A DNA stretch of 64,000 nt from Roseivivax halotolerans (GCF_900115815.1 NZ_FOXV01000015.1:1-64000); one strand, 5' to 3'; shown: positions 18,206 to 27,119, numbered from the stretch's first letter. A program made the numbers and translations. Notes: a model not told the origin generated them from the sequence alone.

Positions 18206-18340
18206 AGCCGGTCTCCTCAGCGGTGTGGTTGTGCAAAACCACTGTTGAGACCTGAGGCCCGGTTATGGCCACACGCTGCGCTATCTGGGGGCTGCGCGCG
18301 TGGCATAACCTATCGGCAGCCCTTCTTCCCGACGTGCTAC

Positions 18341-18631
18341 GGCAGCGAATTCATCTCTCGGGACCTCGACCTCTGGGCCTATGCAAACGACGTCACGCTG
18401 GACTTCTCGCGGCCTGGCAAACCGACAGACAACGGCTTCATCGAGGCATTCAACTCGAAGCTCAGGGCGGAATGCCTGAACGCCCACTGGTTCATGAGCC
18501 TTGCCGACGCCCGCGAAAAGCTGGAGGATTGGCGCAGGCACTATAACGAGGACCGACCCCACAGCGCGATCGGATACAACGTCCCGATCGCCATGCATTA
18601 TCCCGATGGCGTCACCAGCCCGTCATCGTGA
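18341..18631 (+). pseudogene. IS3-family OrfB transposase, 3' portion
   Basis: Continues the split transposase from GSEFISRDLDLW through the catalytic Glu region (NGFIEAFNSKLRAECLN) to its natural stop after DGVTSPSS. With the 5' portion it makes a recognisable IS407-type OrfB interrupted only by the IS110-superfamily element. Confidence 0.8.
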
Positions 18632-18682
18632 AAGAGCCGGGAAGCTCCAGCTTCCAGCGGTCCAGGGTTGGGGAGCAGTGCA
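18553..18682 (+). repeat. 130-bp direct repeat, copy 2
   Basis: Second copy of the IS3 tail described at 16030-16159, with one substitution. After gcagtgca the two copies diverge: copy 1 enters OrfB and copy 2 continues into tcaacccgcggactctccgg. Confidence 0.85.
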
Positions 18683-18837
18683 TCAACCCGCGGACTCTCC
18701 GGAAATTCGGAGGAGAGTTGGGTCTCATGTCAGCAGATAGGAATGCGCGGACGCTTTCGAGATTTTTTGTTCAGTAGGGGAATAATCCCCGCTGGTCTCC
18801 GTAACCCTCCCAGAACCACCATTCTGGAGACGGAAAG

Positions 18838-19674
18838 ATGAGACCTATGAGCGCAGAAACCTTCCAGAGATCCACCATTGAAAGGCTCCGTGTGGCCTCC
18901 TCGGCAGGCACGCTCCACGCGCGTGTGATCCGCCCACTGCTGATCAGACGACGGCCACTTTTGGTGCTACACGGGATCTCGCGCAATGCGCGAGAACTCA
19001 CGCAGCTGTTCCGCAAAGAAGCCGAGCGGACGGGGCGGCCGGTCATTGTGCCCCACTTCAAGCAGAAGGACTGGCCGCACTTCCAACGCCCGTCGGCAGC
19101 AGCGCGGCCGGATCAGGCGATCCTCGAGCTGCTGAATGTCATTGCGGCAACGCATCCCGAGTACGGGCGCAACTTCGACGTGTTCGGGCATTCGGGCGGT
19201 GCGCAGCTTGCACACCGACTCGCCATGCTCTATCCGCAGCGCTTCGGCACCGTCAGCCTGGCCGCCGCCGGATGGTACTGCCTGCCGGACGAGAGCATGC
19301 CCTATCCCTACGGTCTTGCGCCCGGCGAGATGAAGGATGCCGTAGACTGGATCCGCCGCAAGCGTGCGGGCCTCGACGCTTATCTCCGTCTGCCCTTGAG
19401 AATCTACGTGGGAGACGAGGACATCGAACGCGACGAGGCGCTGCGCACTGGCGCCGCACTCGACGCGGGCCAGGGCCGCACGCGCCGCGACCGGGCGCAC
19501 GCCTATGCCCGCGCGGTCCGGGGGGCTGCAGAACGCCGCGGTATCGCGCCAGATGTCACGATGACCGAATTGCCGGGCTGCCACCACGACGTGGAGCAGT
19601 CGATCACGGAGGGTGGGCTCGCCCGCCTTGTGACCGGTCCCGCGCCCGTCGGTTTCGGTAGGACCCTGTCCTGA
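18838..19674 (+). CDS. alpha/beta hydrolase
   Basis: The 278-residue protein has an alpha/beta-hydrolase core: PLLVLHGISRNA (40-51, oxyanion region), the nucleophile elbow VFGHSGGAQ (S119), an acid candidate in YVGDEDIERDE, and the histidine in ELPGCHHDVEQS. It has no signal peptide, so it acts in the cytoplasm. ATG 18838 is preceded by GGAGACGGAAAG; a second ATG nine bases on is possible. It is the first of three closely spaced plus-strand genes. The substrate is unknown; similarity to poly(3-hydroxyalkanoate) or ester hydrolases is only at fold level. Confidence 0.7.
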   Translation: MRPMSAETFQRSTIERLRVASSAGTLHARVIRPLLIRRRPLLVLHGISRNARELTQLFRKEAERTGRPVIVPHFKQKDWPHFQRPSAAARPDQAILELLNVIAATHPEYGRNFDVFGHSGGAQLAHRLAMLYPQRFGTVSLAAAGWYCLPDESMPYPYGLAPGEMKDAVDWIRRKRAGLDAYLRLPLRIYVGDEDIERDEALRTGAALDAGQGRTRRDRAHAYARAVRGAAERRGIAPDVTMTELPGCHHDVEQSITEGGLARLVTGPAPVGFGRTLS

Positions 19675-19729
19675 ACCGGAGGCGCGCTTGTCGACCTCTT
19701 CCCCTCAACTTGGCCCTTGGAGATCAAAG

Positions 19730-20782
19730 ATGGCCCTTTTGCCTGAATCCCAGCTTCACGATGCCAAATGGACCTTCACGACGCGCCGCGTTCCGCACGA
19801 GATCGCTGTCGCGATGGATCACGACTTCGCGGCGGCGCGGCCGGGCGACCTCATCCTCGCGCAGGTCGCGAAGATCGGACAACATCGCCGGGTTCAGCTG
19901 CCATCCGGCCGACCCTCCGACATCTATCCCGGTGACATGCTCGTGCTCGCTTGCGGCGCGCGCTACGCCCCTGACCAGTTCGAGGGCGTGGCCGAGATAG
20001 ATCCCGAGCGGGCAGACCTTCTGGCCGGAGGCGGTTGCATCGGCCGGATGACGGCGAGGAACGCACGGATCAAGCGCGCAACCGAACTCATCCCCATCGG
20101 GCGGCTCCTCGACGCCAGCGGTGCGCCGGTGACCCTGGCCGATCACGCGCTCGCGCCACAGGCCTCGGGGCGGCAGATCCCCGTGATCGCCGTCTGCGGC
20201 ACCGCCATGAACAGCGGCAAGACGCTCGCAACCGCGCAGCTTGCGCTCGGGTTGCGCCGTGCAGGCTGGCGCGTCGCCGCGCTGAAGGGCACCGGAACCG
20301 GTGCCTTCGGCGACTACAACGAGTATCTCGACACGGGCGCTCACGTGGTCGCCGACTTCACCGACGCCGGCATGGTAACAACCTACCGCGAGCCGATCGA
20401 CCGGGTGAAGGCTGGGATTGATCGTCTATTCTCCCATGCCGAGGACAAGGGCTGCGACATTGCCGTTATCGAGATCGCGGACGGCCTCTTTCAGCGCGAG
20501 ACGGCGCAGCTGCTGGCCGATCCGGACTTCCAGGCGCGTATTTCCGGGCTGGTGTTCGCCTGTGGCGATGCCGTGGCCGCAGCGGGCGGTGTGGCGGAGC
20601 TGACCCGGCTGGGTCTGAAGGCCGACGCGCTGACCGGCATGCTCAGCTGTTCGCCCATGGCCTCCGACGAGGCAAAGGCGCAGACCGGGATCGACGTGCT
20701 GACCAAGGAGCATCTCTGCGATCCGGCCGAGGCCAACGCTTTCGCTCTGCGCGCGGGGGCAGCTTGGAGGGAGGCAGCCTGA
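19730..20782 (+). CDS. P-loop NTPase-like protein, DUF1611-like
   Basis: The 350-residue protein has an N-terminal beta-rich part (residues 1-145) and a C-terminal P-loop domain with Walker A CGTAMNSGKT (156-165), followed by AQLALGLRRAGWRVAALKGTGTG and later VIEIADGLFQRE. The arrangement resembles DUF1611/DgcN-like and MobB-type P-loop proteins, but I cannot assign a reaction. ATG 19730 has a GGAG site seven bases upstream; a TTG at 19688 with its own GGAGG site would add 14 residues. It ends on the start codon of the ABC protein, so the products probably work together. Confidence 0.6.
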   Translation: MALLPESQLHDAKWTFTTRRVPHEIAVAMDHDFAAARPGDLILAQVAKIGQHRRVQLPSGRPSDIYPGDMLVLACGARYAPDQFEGVAEIDPERADLLAGGGCIGRMTARNARIKRATELIPIGRLLDASGAPVTLADHALAPQASGRQIPVIAVCGTAMNSGKTLATAQLALGLRRAGWRVAALKGTGTGAFGDYNEYLDTGAHVVADFTDAGMVTTYREPIDRVKAGIDRLFSHAEDKGCDIAVIEIADGLFQRETAQLLADPDFQARISGLVFACGDAVAAAGGVAELTRLGLKADALTGMLSCSPMASDEAKAQTGIDVLTKEHLCDPAEANAFALRAGAAWREAA

Positions 20783-22338
20783 TGCGGTGTCCCGGGCCTC
20801 TCGCCAACGGGCGCGGGCGCGGGCTGGCGCGCGTGACCGCGCTCACGCTTGTACAAGGCGGCGCCGCCGGAGCGGCGGCCTTCGCCACGCGCGGCCTCTT
20901 CGAGGCGCTGCGTGACCCGGATCCGCTCCCGGCCACGCTCCTCGCCGTTCTCGCTACGTCGGGCGCCGTGATCGCGGCGGCGCGAGTCGCCGCTCGGGTG
21001 TCCGGCGAACGACTGGGCCAGAGCTATGCCCGCGACATTCGCATGGCGTTGTTCGAGCATGCCGCCGGCATGCCCGCAAGCGACGTTGCCGCCCGGCGCA
21101 GCGGCTACATGAGCTTGCGCTTCGTCGGGGATATGACGGCCTTCCGCAATTGGCTCGGTCTCGGTCTGCCGCGTCTGATTGCGGGCGCCGTGCTGATCCC
21201 GCTTGCGTTGATCGTGCTCGGCCTTCTCGAGCCGGCCTTCGCGGTTTGGACCGTGCTGCTCGTCGGGCTCGCGCTCGCCACGATCACGGCAGGTGGGCTC
21301 CGACTGCGCCCGCTCCATCGGCGCCTACGCGCACGCCGCGCCCGCATCGCCGCCGAGATGAGCGAACGCATGCCGCTCGCCCCGCATCTCGACCGGCTTG
21401 GGCGCCGTCGGACCGAACGGCGCCAGCTCGACAAGCGGATCGACCGTATGGTCGCGGCGGCGGTCGCGCGGCTTCGCCTGTCCGAGGCCCTGAAGGCGGT
21501 GCCCGACGCGCTGGCGGGCCTCGCCGCAGTCGCAATCCTCGTCGCCGGTGAGCGCGCAGGCGCGAGCCCCGGCAGCATCGCGGGCGGGCTCGCCGCGCTC
21601 GGGCTCGTGCTGTCTCCCATGCGCGACCTCGCGTCGGTCTGGAACCTGCATTCCGCGTGGCGACAGGCGGCGCGCAAGGCCGAGGTGGCGCTCGATCGTT
21701 CGCAGCGCGGTACATATACCGAGACCCGCCGTCTGCCCTCCGGCCCGGCAGAGATCGAAATCGTGGACATGCCTCTTCCTTCTGGACGCACGATGAGCCT
21801 GCACCTTGCGCCGGGCGCGGTGGTGGAGCTTCCCGCGCGCGACGGAGACGGCGATTTTGCCCTTCGAGCGCTTGCCGGTCTCGAGGACGTGCCCGCCGGC
21901 CGCATCCGGCTCTCCGGCGTCTGCATCACACGCCTCAGCCGGGGCGCGCTTCGCCGCGGGGTTGCCCTCGTCGGAGCCACACCGCCGATCCTTCAGGGCT
22001 CGTTGCGTCGTGCGCTCACCATGGGTGTGACGGATCGACTGGCGGATGACCGTCTGGAAGCACTGGCGAGAGAGGCCGGGCTGGGCCCGACGCTCGATCG
22101 GCTGGGCGGGCTTGATGGAACGGTGCGCGAGGGAGCCCGGAACCTTTCGGGTGCCGAAGGCGCCGCCATCAGCCTCGTGCGGGCGCGCCAGCTGACGCCG
22201 CGACTCGTGCTTCTCGAAGACTCGACCGGGAGCCTCGATGTTCAGATGCAGGAGCGCATCGCGAGCTGGCTGAGTGCCACGGGGGCCACGGTCCTGCGGC
22301 AGGCCGGAGCGATGAGAGTGCCGCGCGCCGCACCCTGA
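20782..22338 (+). CDS. ABC exporter-type protein with degenerate ATPase domain
   Basis: The 518-residue protein has a transmembrane half with about five to six helices (residues 1-290) and a C-terminal region aligned to an ABC ATPase. The motifs are eroded. The Walker A position reads LPARDGDGDFALRALAG with no lysine, the signature is LSGAEGAAISLVRARQ, and the Walker B region is PRLVLLEDSTGSLD. The downstream LVGATPPILQGSLRRAL is the usual Q-loop area. Such a domain is unlikely to hydrolyse ATP by itself. The start overlaps the previous stop by 1 bp after a GGAGG site. It may pair with a partner elsewhere or act as a non-hydrolytic scaffold. Confidence 0.65.
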   Translation: MRCPGPLANGRGRGLARVTALTLVQGGAAGAAAFATRGLFEALRDPDPLPATLLAVLATSGAVIAAARVAARVSGERLGQSYARDIRMALFEHAAGMPASDVAARRSGYMSLRFVGDMTAFRNWLGLGLPRLIAGAVLIPLALIVLGLLEPAFAVWTVLLVGLALATITAGGLRLRPLHRRLRARRARIAAEMSERMPLAPHLDRLGRRRTERRQLDKRIDRMVAAAVARLRLSEALKAVPDALAGLAAVAILVAGERAGASPGSIAGGLAALGLVLSPMRDLASVWNLHSAWRQAARKAEVALDRSQRGTYTETRRLPSGPAEIEIVDMPLPSGRTMSLHLAPGAVVELPARDGDGDFALRALAGLEDVPAGRIRLSGVCITRLSRGALRRGVALVGATPPILQGSLRRALTMGVTDRLADDRLEALAREAGLGPTLDRLGGLDGTVREGARNLSGAEGAAISLVRARQLTPRLVLLEDSTGSLDVQMQERIASWLSATGATVLRQAGAMRVPRAAP

Positions 22339-22360
22339 CCGTTGCGACTTAGGAAGACAT

Positions 22361-23119
22361 TCAGCGCAGCCGCGCGAGCGCTTCGGCCTCGTCTTCGGGC
22401 GGGAGTGGTGCGCCTGCGCCGGAACTCATGTAGTAGGCATCCAGCACCTCCAGCGAAGAGGCTGGGGCATAGGACTCGCCCTCCGCCCCGCCCGCATCCA
22501 TGGCAAAGCGCAGCGACCATCTGTTCTCCTCGGCGCAGGCGACGGATACGGTGCGCTGTCCGGACGCGTGCATCTCGTATTCGCGGCAGAGCGTGCCGTC
22601 CGACACTTCGAAGGAGGCAACTGGCGCGATCTCACGCCCCCCGTCCAGTTCCGCGGTCTCGCCAGAGGGCAGGGAGGCGAGGGCCTCTGCCACACCCGCG
22701 TCGATCCGGGCTAATCCGCCCGACGCGTCCCCCCCGGCATCGCCCGGCTGGCCGAGGCGATATCCGCCTGAGAGTCCGACGGCGAGCGCAAGACAGGCCG
22801 CGGCAGCGGTAGGCAACCAACCAGCCCGGGGACGCTGCGCCATGCGGGCCGCACCAATGCTTGTGACCGCGTTGCCATCGGCGTGCCGCGCGGCGATCGT
22901 GTCGCGCATCCGCGCCTCGAACCCCTCGGGCAGCGGTTCTTCGGCCCGCGCCGCGCTGGCCCGCCTGAGACGGTCCCGCGTGACCACAAATCGCTCCAGC
23001 CGTCTTGCGATCTTGGGATCGGTGCGAACCCGCTCGGCCACGCGTGCCGCCTCGGTCGGCTCCAGTTCACCGTCAGCATGAGCCATCAGCGTCTCGTCGG
23101 AGATTTCTTCTCGGGTCAT
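22361..23119 (-). CDS. anti-sigma factor, single-pass membrane protein
   Basis: The 252-residue protein begins with DETLMAHADGELEPTEAARVAERV, the helical sigma-binding domain of transmembrane anti-sigma factors. A single hydrophobic helix lies at about 102-121 (PTAAAACLALAVGLSGGYRLG), and a periplasmic domain with two cysteines (TLCREYEM and VSVACAEEN) follows. It lies 45 bp downstream of the ECF sigma gene on the same strand, the usual order. It probably holds the sigma factor at the membrane and releases it on an envelope signal. Confidence 0.8.
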   Translation of the reverse strand: MTREEISDETLMAHADGELEPTEAARVAERVRTDPKIARRLERFVVTRDRLRRASAARAEEPLPEGFEARMRDTIAARHADGNAVTSIGAARMAQRPRAGWLPTAAAACLALAVGLSGGYRLGQPGDAGGDASGGLARIDAGVAEALASLPSGETAELDGGREIAPVASFEVSDGTLCREYEMHASGQRTVSVACAEENRWSLRFAMDAGGAEGESYAPASSLEVLDAYYMSSGAGAPLPPEDEAEALARLR

Positions 23120-23164
23120 GTCATCATCCTGCGTTTCTTCCCCGATAACGTATCGCGCCGCGCT

Positions 23165-23665
23165 TTATTCCAGACCCAGCGCGTCAGCGAGCGCGATGCG
23201 CGCGCGGGAGAGGCGGCTCATGACGGTGCCGAGCTGCACGCCGAGAATCTCGGAAGTCTCGGCATAGGACATCTGCTCGTAGCACACGAGGATCAGCACC
23301 TCACGCTGCGATGCGGGCAACATATCCAGCGCCTGCTCGGTCGCATCGACCATCAGTCGCGCTTCCGTCACGCGCCGTCCGTCCTCGCCGACCGCTTCGG
23401 CCGCCGCGTCGATGTCCGTCTCGGGCCCGCGCGTAGCGTTGCGCCGGGTCATGTCAATCCAGGCATTGCGCAGGATACGGAAGCTCCAGGGCTCGATCCG
23501 CGTCTCCGGGTCAAAGCTGCCTTGCGACTCCAGCGCACGCATCACGGTGATTTGGACGAGATCCTCGGCCACGTCACGCGCTCGGCACAGCGAAAATGCG
23601 AACCGGAAGAGGTTTGGCAGCACCGCGATCAATCTGTCTTCGAACATGCAATCGCTGCGCGACAT
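23165..23665 (-). CDS. ECF-type RNA polymerase sigma factor
   Basis: The 166-residue protein has a sigma-2 region (LPNLFRFAFSLCRARDVAEDLVQITVMRAL) and a sigma-4 helix-turn-helix (LPASQREVLILVCYEQMSYAETSEILGVQLGTVMSRLSRAR). Length and lack of region 3 fit the ECF group. The linked transmembrane anti-sigma factor and the divergent secreted protease suggest an envelope-responsive regulon. An inverted GGAAC repeat just upstream could be its own recognition site. Confidence 0.9.
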   Translation of the reverse strand: MSRSDCMFEDRLIAVLPNLFRFAFSLCRARDVAEDLVQITVMRALESQGSFDPETRIEPWSFRILRNAWIDMTRRNATRGPETDIDAAAEAVGEDGRRVTEARLMVDATEQALDMLPASQREVLILVCYEQMSYAETSEILGVQLGTVMSRLSRARIALADALGLE

Positions 23666-23683
23666 GAGGTGCCTTCACGTCTT

Positions 23684-23700
23684 GCGGAACGCGGTTCCGC
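23684..23700. promoter_or_regulatory. inverted GGAAC motif between sigma factor and protease genes
   Basis: gcggaac (23684-23690) and gttccgc (23694-23700) form a 7-bp inverted repeat around a 3-bp spacer. GGAAC is the classic -35 core of many ECF promoters, and here it points in both directions toward the sigma gene and the protease gene. Matching -10 elements were not clear. Confidence 0.35.
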
Positions 23701-23772
23701 TGAAATTGGAATATTTTGTGAGCCCCTACGTAACCCGATACACCGGTTCAGATTACGCAAAAGAGGCCCCTC

Positions 23773-25284
23773 ATGACTCTGAGCAAGTTCTTTATCACCT
23801 TGGCAATTGCCTGCGTTGTTCTCTTCGCGCAGCCGCTCGTCCCCGTGACGGACGACACTGGCATGGCCCGCGCGCAGGAAGACGGGGACGATGACGACGA
23901 CGGTGATGATGACGATGACGATGACGACGACGGTGATGACGATGACGACGACGATGATCGCAGCGGCGGAGATTTTGACAGGGACGGTGACGACGACGAT
24001 GAAAGTGATCGATCCCGTCGTCCGCGTGGAAGCGGCACCGATCCGATCACGCGCTTCCTCGAAGGCGTGTTCGGTCGAAACGACGACGCGCCCCGCCGGG
24101 TGCAGCGCCAGCCCGCACCGACGCCCTCACCCGAACCGGAGCCTCGCCCGTTGGCCGCACCCGACGAAATCGTGACACTTGCGCTCAGCGATGCGGATCT
24201 CACCACGCTGCAGGCACAGGGATATGCGTTGATCGAAACCTACGACATTGCCACCTTCGGCCAGACCGCGCGCCGCCTGACCGTGCCCGCGGGAACGACG
24301 CTCGAGGAGGCGCGCGCCGCCGTTCGCGCTCTGCCGACCGGAGAGGAAGCCGATTTCAATCACTTCTATCGCGCCGAGCAGGGCTTTCCGCCCGATTGTA
24401 GCGGTCTCGAATGTCCTGCGCGTGTCGCGTTCGGCTGGTCACTGCCCGAGGGGCGGGATGTATCCTGCGGCCGCGGAATGTCGATCGGCATGGTCGATAC
24501 CGGCATCAATCCCGATCACGAGACCTTCGCGGGCGCCGATCTCGCTGTCGAGACGCTGAGCGACCAGGACCTGATCCCGTCCGAGGATCTGCACGGCACG
24601 GCCATCGCTGCACTGCTGGTTGGCGCGCCGGGTACCCGATCGCCGGGCCTTGTGCCCGGTGCGTCCGTCACGGCGATCGATGCATTCCACCGCGACAGCG
24701 GCGATGAACGCGCCGACGTGTTCACCCTCATCAAGGCGCTCGACCGGCTGGCTCAGCTGGGTGTCGACGTCATAAATCTCAGCCTTGCGGGACCGGCCAA
24801 TACAGCGCTCGAGCTGCTCGTGACGGAGCTGTCGGGCTCGTCCGACATAGTGCTGCTCGCCGCTGCCGGGAATGCGGGCCCAAGCGCGGACCCGCTCTAT
24901 CCGGCGGCCTATGACGGGGTGGTAACGGTCACTGCGGTGGACCGCGACCGTGCCATCTACCGCCGGGCAGTGCAGGGCGACCATGTGGATTTGGCGGCGC
25001 CCGGCGTCACGGTCTGGACGGCCGCCTCGATCCGCGGTGCTCGGTGGAAAACGGGCACGTCCTACGCGGTGCCATTCGCAACTGCGGCAGCCGCGGCACT
25101 GCGGCAGGCAGATCCAAACCTGACTGCGGCTGAGGTGCGGCAGGCGTTGCGCGATACCGCTCGTGATCTCGGCGACCCGGGGCCCGACAGGGTATTCGGC
25201 GCCGGGCTTGTGGCGGTGCCGAGCGAGTGCCGCAAGGACGCCGAGGACGCCCCCGAGGCACTTCCGGTATCCATGCCGGATTGA
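23773..25284 (+). CDS. secreted S8 subtilisin-like protease with Asp-rich N-terminal segment
   Basis: The 503-residue precursor has a signal peptide (cleavage near residue 35), an Asp-rich segment (about 37-78, mostly runs of Asp with Gly), a Pro/Arg linker and an S8 catalytic domain. The triad is visible: Asp242 (GMVDTGI), His274 (DLHGTAIAA) and Ser430 (TGTSYAVPF), with Asn367 (AAAGNAGP) for the oxyanion hole. The Asp-rich stretch may bind Ca2+ or act as an acidic spacer. It is transcribed away from the ECF sigma operon and is a likely target of it. Confidence 0.85.
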   Translation: MTLSKFFITLAIACVVLFAQPLVPVTDDTGMARAQEDGDDDDDGDDDDDDDDDGDDDDDDDDRSGGDFDRDGDDDDESDRSRRPRGSGTDPITRFLEGVFGRNDDAPRRVQRQPAPTPSPEPEPRPLAAPDEIVTLALSDADLTTLQAQGYALIETYDIATFGQTARRLTVPAGTTLEEARAAVRALPTGEEADFNHFYRAEQGFPPDCSGLECPARVAFGWSLPEGRDVSCGRGMSIGMVDTGINPDHETFAGADLAVETLSDQDLIPSEDLHGTAIAALLVGAPGTRSPGLVPGASVTAIDAFHRDSGDERADVFTLIKALDRLAQLGVDVINLSLAGPANTALELLVTELSGSSDIVLLAAAGNAGPSADPLYPAAYDGVVTVTAVDRDRAIYRRAVQGDHVDLAAPGVTVWTAASIRGARWKTGTSYAVPFATAAAAALRQADPNLTAAEVRQALRDTARDLGDPGPDRVFGAGLVAVPSECRKDAEDAPEALPVSMPD

Positions 25285-25781
25285 GCCGAGCGTCTCGTCG
25301 AAAACCGGATTTGGCTTCAGGTCATGTCGGCATGCCGGTCTTTCTTACCAGTTCCGCGTCCCGGTCTTGGCTTCGATGATCTTCGCCGTGCTTCAGAATC
25401 CGTTTGCTGCGACCGCGATCCCTTCTATTCCCATGCTGCAATCGCGATGAATGGCCGACTAATGACTGGAAAGTTCCGTGATGCGGTCGTTGCTCCCGAG
25501 GGTTTCGCTGCGCTCAGTTCGAATGACTGGATCCACAGCTGTGATGCCGGATGAAGAATTGCTGCGCCGCAACAGGAATACCGCTGCAAGCGCACGCAGC
25601 GAGAATTTGCCTCTTCCGCAACGGGCTTCAAACGGTTGCTCGCCGCGATATGGCTCAATGGCCACTATTGCGATGGAGTTGACCTCTCGATAGCTTTGCG
25701 CCGAATTCTCCCTGCCTCTGCACGCCATGGCCCTACTACGCCTTCACCGCTGTTGCCCGTAACCAGATAACGGTCTTCTTG
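25285..25781. other. intergenic region upstream of trb operon
   Basis: Nearly 500 bp without a supported gene. Short frames are present but lack ribosome sites or recognisable sequence. No coupling-protein (traG/virD4), relaxase or regulator remnant could be seen. It must hold the trb promoter. Confidence 0.45.
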
Positions 25782-25811
25782 ATCGGTCCCGTGAACCATC
25801 ACGGGGCCGAT
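25782..25811 (+). promoter_or_regulatory. 13-bp-stem hairpin ending next to the trbB start codon
   Basis: Arms 25782-25794 and 25799-25811 pair over 13 positions (one G-U) around an acca loop. The ATG of trbB begins at 25813. The only purine-rich ribosome-site candidate, cggggcc, lies within the 3' arm, so the folded RNA would block initiation. It could be a translational switch or a terminator-like barrier; there is no T-run. Confidence 0.6.
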
Positions 25812-25812
25812 T

Positions 25813-26796
25813 ATGACCGTCACACCTTTCCAAACCGAGACGTCTTCCCGCGGCGCACGCATGTTGCGCACCGCTCTTGGGCCCCGCATCGCCGCCTGGC
25901 TCGAAGAAGCGGACGTCGTCGAAGTGATGCTGAACCCGGACGGACGGCTCTGGATTGACCGGTTGGCCGACGGTCTGGCTGACGCTGGCGCTGTCCTGTC
26001 CCCTGCCGATGGCGAGCGCATCATCCGTCTTGTCGCGCATCACGTTGGGGCGGAGGTCCATCCCGCGGCCCCGCGTGTTTCGGCTGAATTGCCGGACACG
26101 GGCGAGCGCTTCGAGGGTTTGTTGCCACCAGTGGTTTCTGCACCCACATTTGCCATTCGCAAGCCCGCCGTCGCGGTGTTCACCCTCGAGGACTATGTAG
26201 CAAAGGGCATTCTTTCCTCAGATGCGGCTGCGCAGTTGCGCGACACGGTCACCAGCCGGGCCAATATTCTTGTCGCGGGTGGGACCTCCACCGGCAAGAC
26301 GACCCTCACCAACGCGCTCTTGGCGGAGGTCGCCAAAACCTCCGACCGCGTTGTCCTGATCGAGGATACGCGAGAACTTCAATGCCGGACGCCGAACCTC
26401 GTGGCGCTTCGCACCAAAGACGGGGTCGCAACCCTCTCCGATCTCGTGTGCGCATCCTTGCGGCTACGGCCTGATCGCATCCCCATTGGCGAGGTGCGCG
26501 GACCGGAAGCGCTCGACCTCCTGAAAGCCTGGGGCACCGGTCATCCGGGCGGGATCGGGACGATCCATGCCGGGTCCGCCATTGGTGCGCTGCGCCGGCT
26601 TGAACAGCTGATCCAGGAAGCGGTGGTGACAGTTCCGCACGCGCTGATCGCAGAAACCATCGATCTGATCGCCGTTCTGTCCGGACGGGGCGCCGAGCGC
26701 CGCCTGACTGAACTGGCGCGTGTCACCGGCCTCACTGCTTCCGGCGACTACGCCCTCACCCCCCTTCTTTCCCGAAACTCAGGAGACAATCCGTGA
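25813..26796 (+). CDS. conjugal transfer ATPase TrbB (VirB11-like)
   Basis: The 327-residue protein is a secretion ATPase of the VirB11/TrbB family. It has an N-terminal domain ([20 protein letters not shown]), Walker A GGTSTGKT near residues 156-163, an Asp box ([10 protein letters not shown]), Walker B-type [17 protein letters not shown], and a His box in [12 protein letters not shown]. It forms a hexamer at the cytoplasmic base of the type IV secretion channel. It is the first gene of the trb operon and overlaps trbC by 4 bp. Confidence 0.93.
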   Translation: MTVTPFQTETSSRGARMLRTALGPRIAAWLEEADVVEVMLNPDGRLWIDRLADGLADAGAVLSPADGERIIRLVAHHVGAEVHPAAPRVSAELPDTGERFEGLLPPVVSAPTFAIRKPAVAVFTLEDYVAKGILSSDAAAQLRDTVTSRANILVAGGTSTGKTTLTNALLAEVAKTSDRVVLIEDTRELQCRTPNLVALRTKDGVATLSDLVCASLRLRPDRIPIGEVRGPEALDLLKAWGTGHPGGIGTIHAGSAIGALRRLEQLIQEAVVTVPHALIAETIDLIAVLSGRGAERRLTELARVTGLTASGDYALTPLLSRNSGDNP

Positions 26797-27119
26797 CACC
26801 CATCCGATCTTTCCCCCTACCGCTCGGCACCGCAGCACTCGCCCTCCTCGTCTTCGCCTTGCCCGAGCCAGCGTTCGCCGCCGGGTCCGGCATGCCGTGG
26901 GAGGCCCCGCTGCAATCCATCCTCGAGTCGATCGAAGGCCCGGTCGCCAAGATCGTCGCCGTGATCATCATCATCGTTACCGGGCTGACGCTGGCCTTCG
27001 GCGACAGTTCGGGCGGCTTCCGACGGTTGGTGCAGATCGTCTTCGGACTTTCCATCGCCTTTGCCGCCTCGAGCTTCTTTCTGTCCTTCTTCTCCTTTGG
27101 CGGCGGGGCGCTGATCTGA
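26793..27119 (+). CDS. pilin TrbC (VirB2-like)
   Basis: The 108-residue prepilin has a long signal sequence ending near AFAAGSG and two hydrophobic helices (about 51-68 and 77-103), typical of VirB2/TrbC conjugative pilins. The mature subunit would form the extracellular pilus. It overlaps trbB by 4 bp and trbD by 1 bp. Confidence 0.88.
   Translation: MTPIRSFPLPLGTAALALLVFALPEPAFAAGSGMPWEAPLQSILESIEGPVAKIVAVIIIIVTGLTLAFGDSSGGFRRLVQIVFGLSIAFAASSFFLSFFSFGGGALI

Larger units (their letters stand above)
16715..18336 (-). mobile_element. IS110-superfamily element, IS1111-like layout
   Basis: Removing about 16715-18336 rejoins the IS3 frame as RVDY-GSEF. A ctac is present at both junctions (16711-16714 and 18337-18340). 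An 8-bp subterminal inverted repeat is visible: gtcgggaa at 16722-16729 and ttcccgac at 18326-18333, a few bases inside each end. The recombinase gene is on the minus strand with 131 bp upstream and 234 bp downstream non-coding. Subterminal repeats and a long downstream end are features of the IS1111 subgroup. Confidence 0.8.
16039..18682 (+). mobile_element. IS3-family (IS407-like) remnants, interrupted by an IS110-superfamily element
   Basis: A 3' tail of one IS3 copy (16030-16159) is fused directly to the inside of OrfB of a second copy, which then runs to 18631 and to the second tail copy at 18553-18682. OrfA and the left terminal repeat are missing. OrfB is split at 16711-16714/18337-18340 by the IS110-superfamily element. 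Nothing here can transpose on its own as IS3. Confidence 0.75.

Noticed and set aside
23877-24010. GAC/GAT-rich tract as a microsatellite or frameshift artefact
   Set aside because: It stays in frame, begins after the signal cleavage site and leads into a complete protease domain, so it is best read as a real Asp-rich segment.
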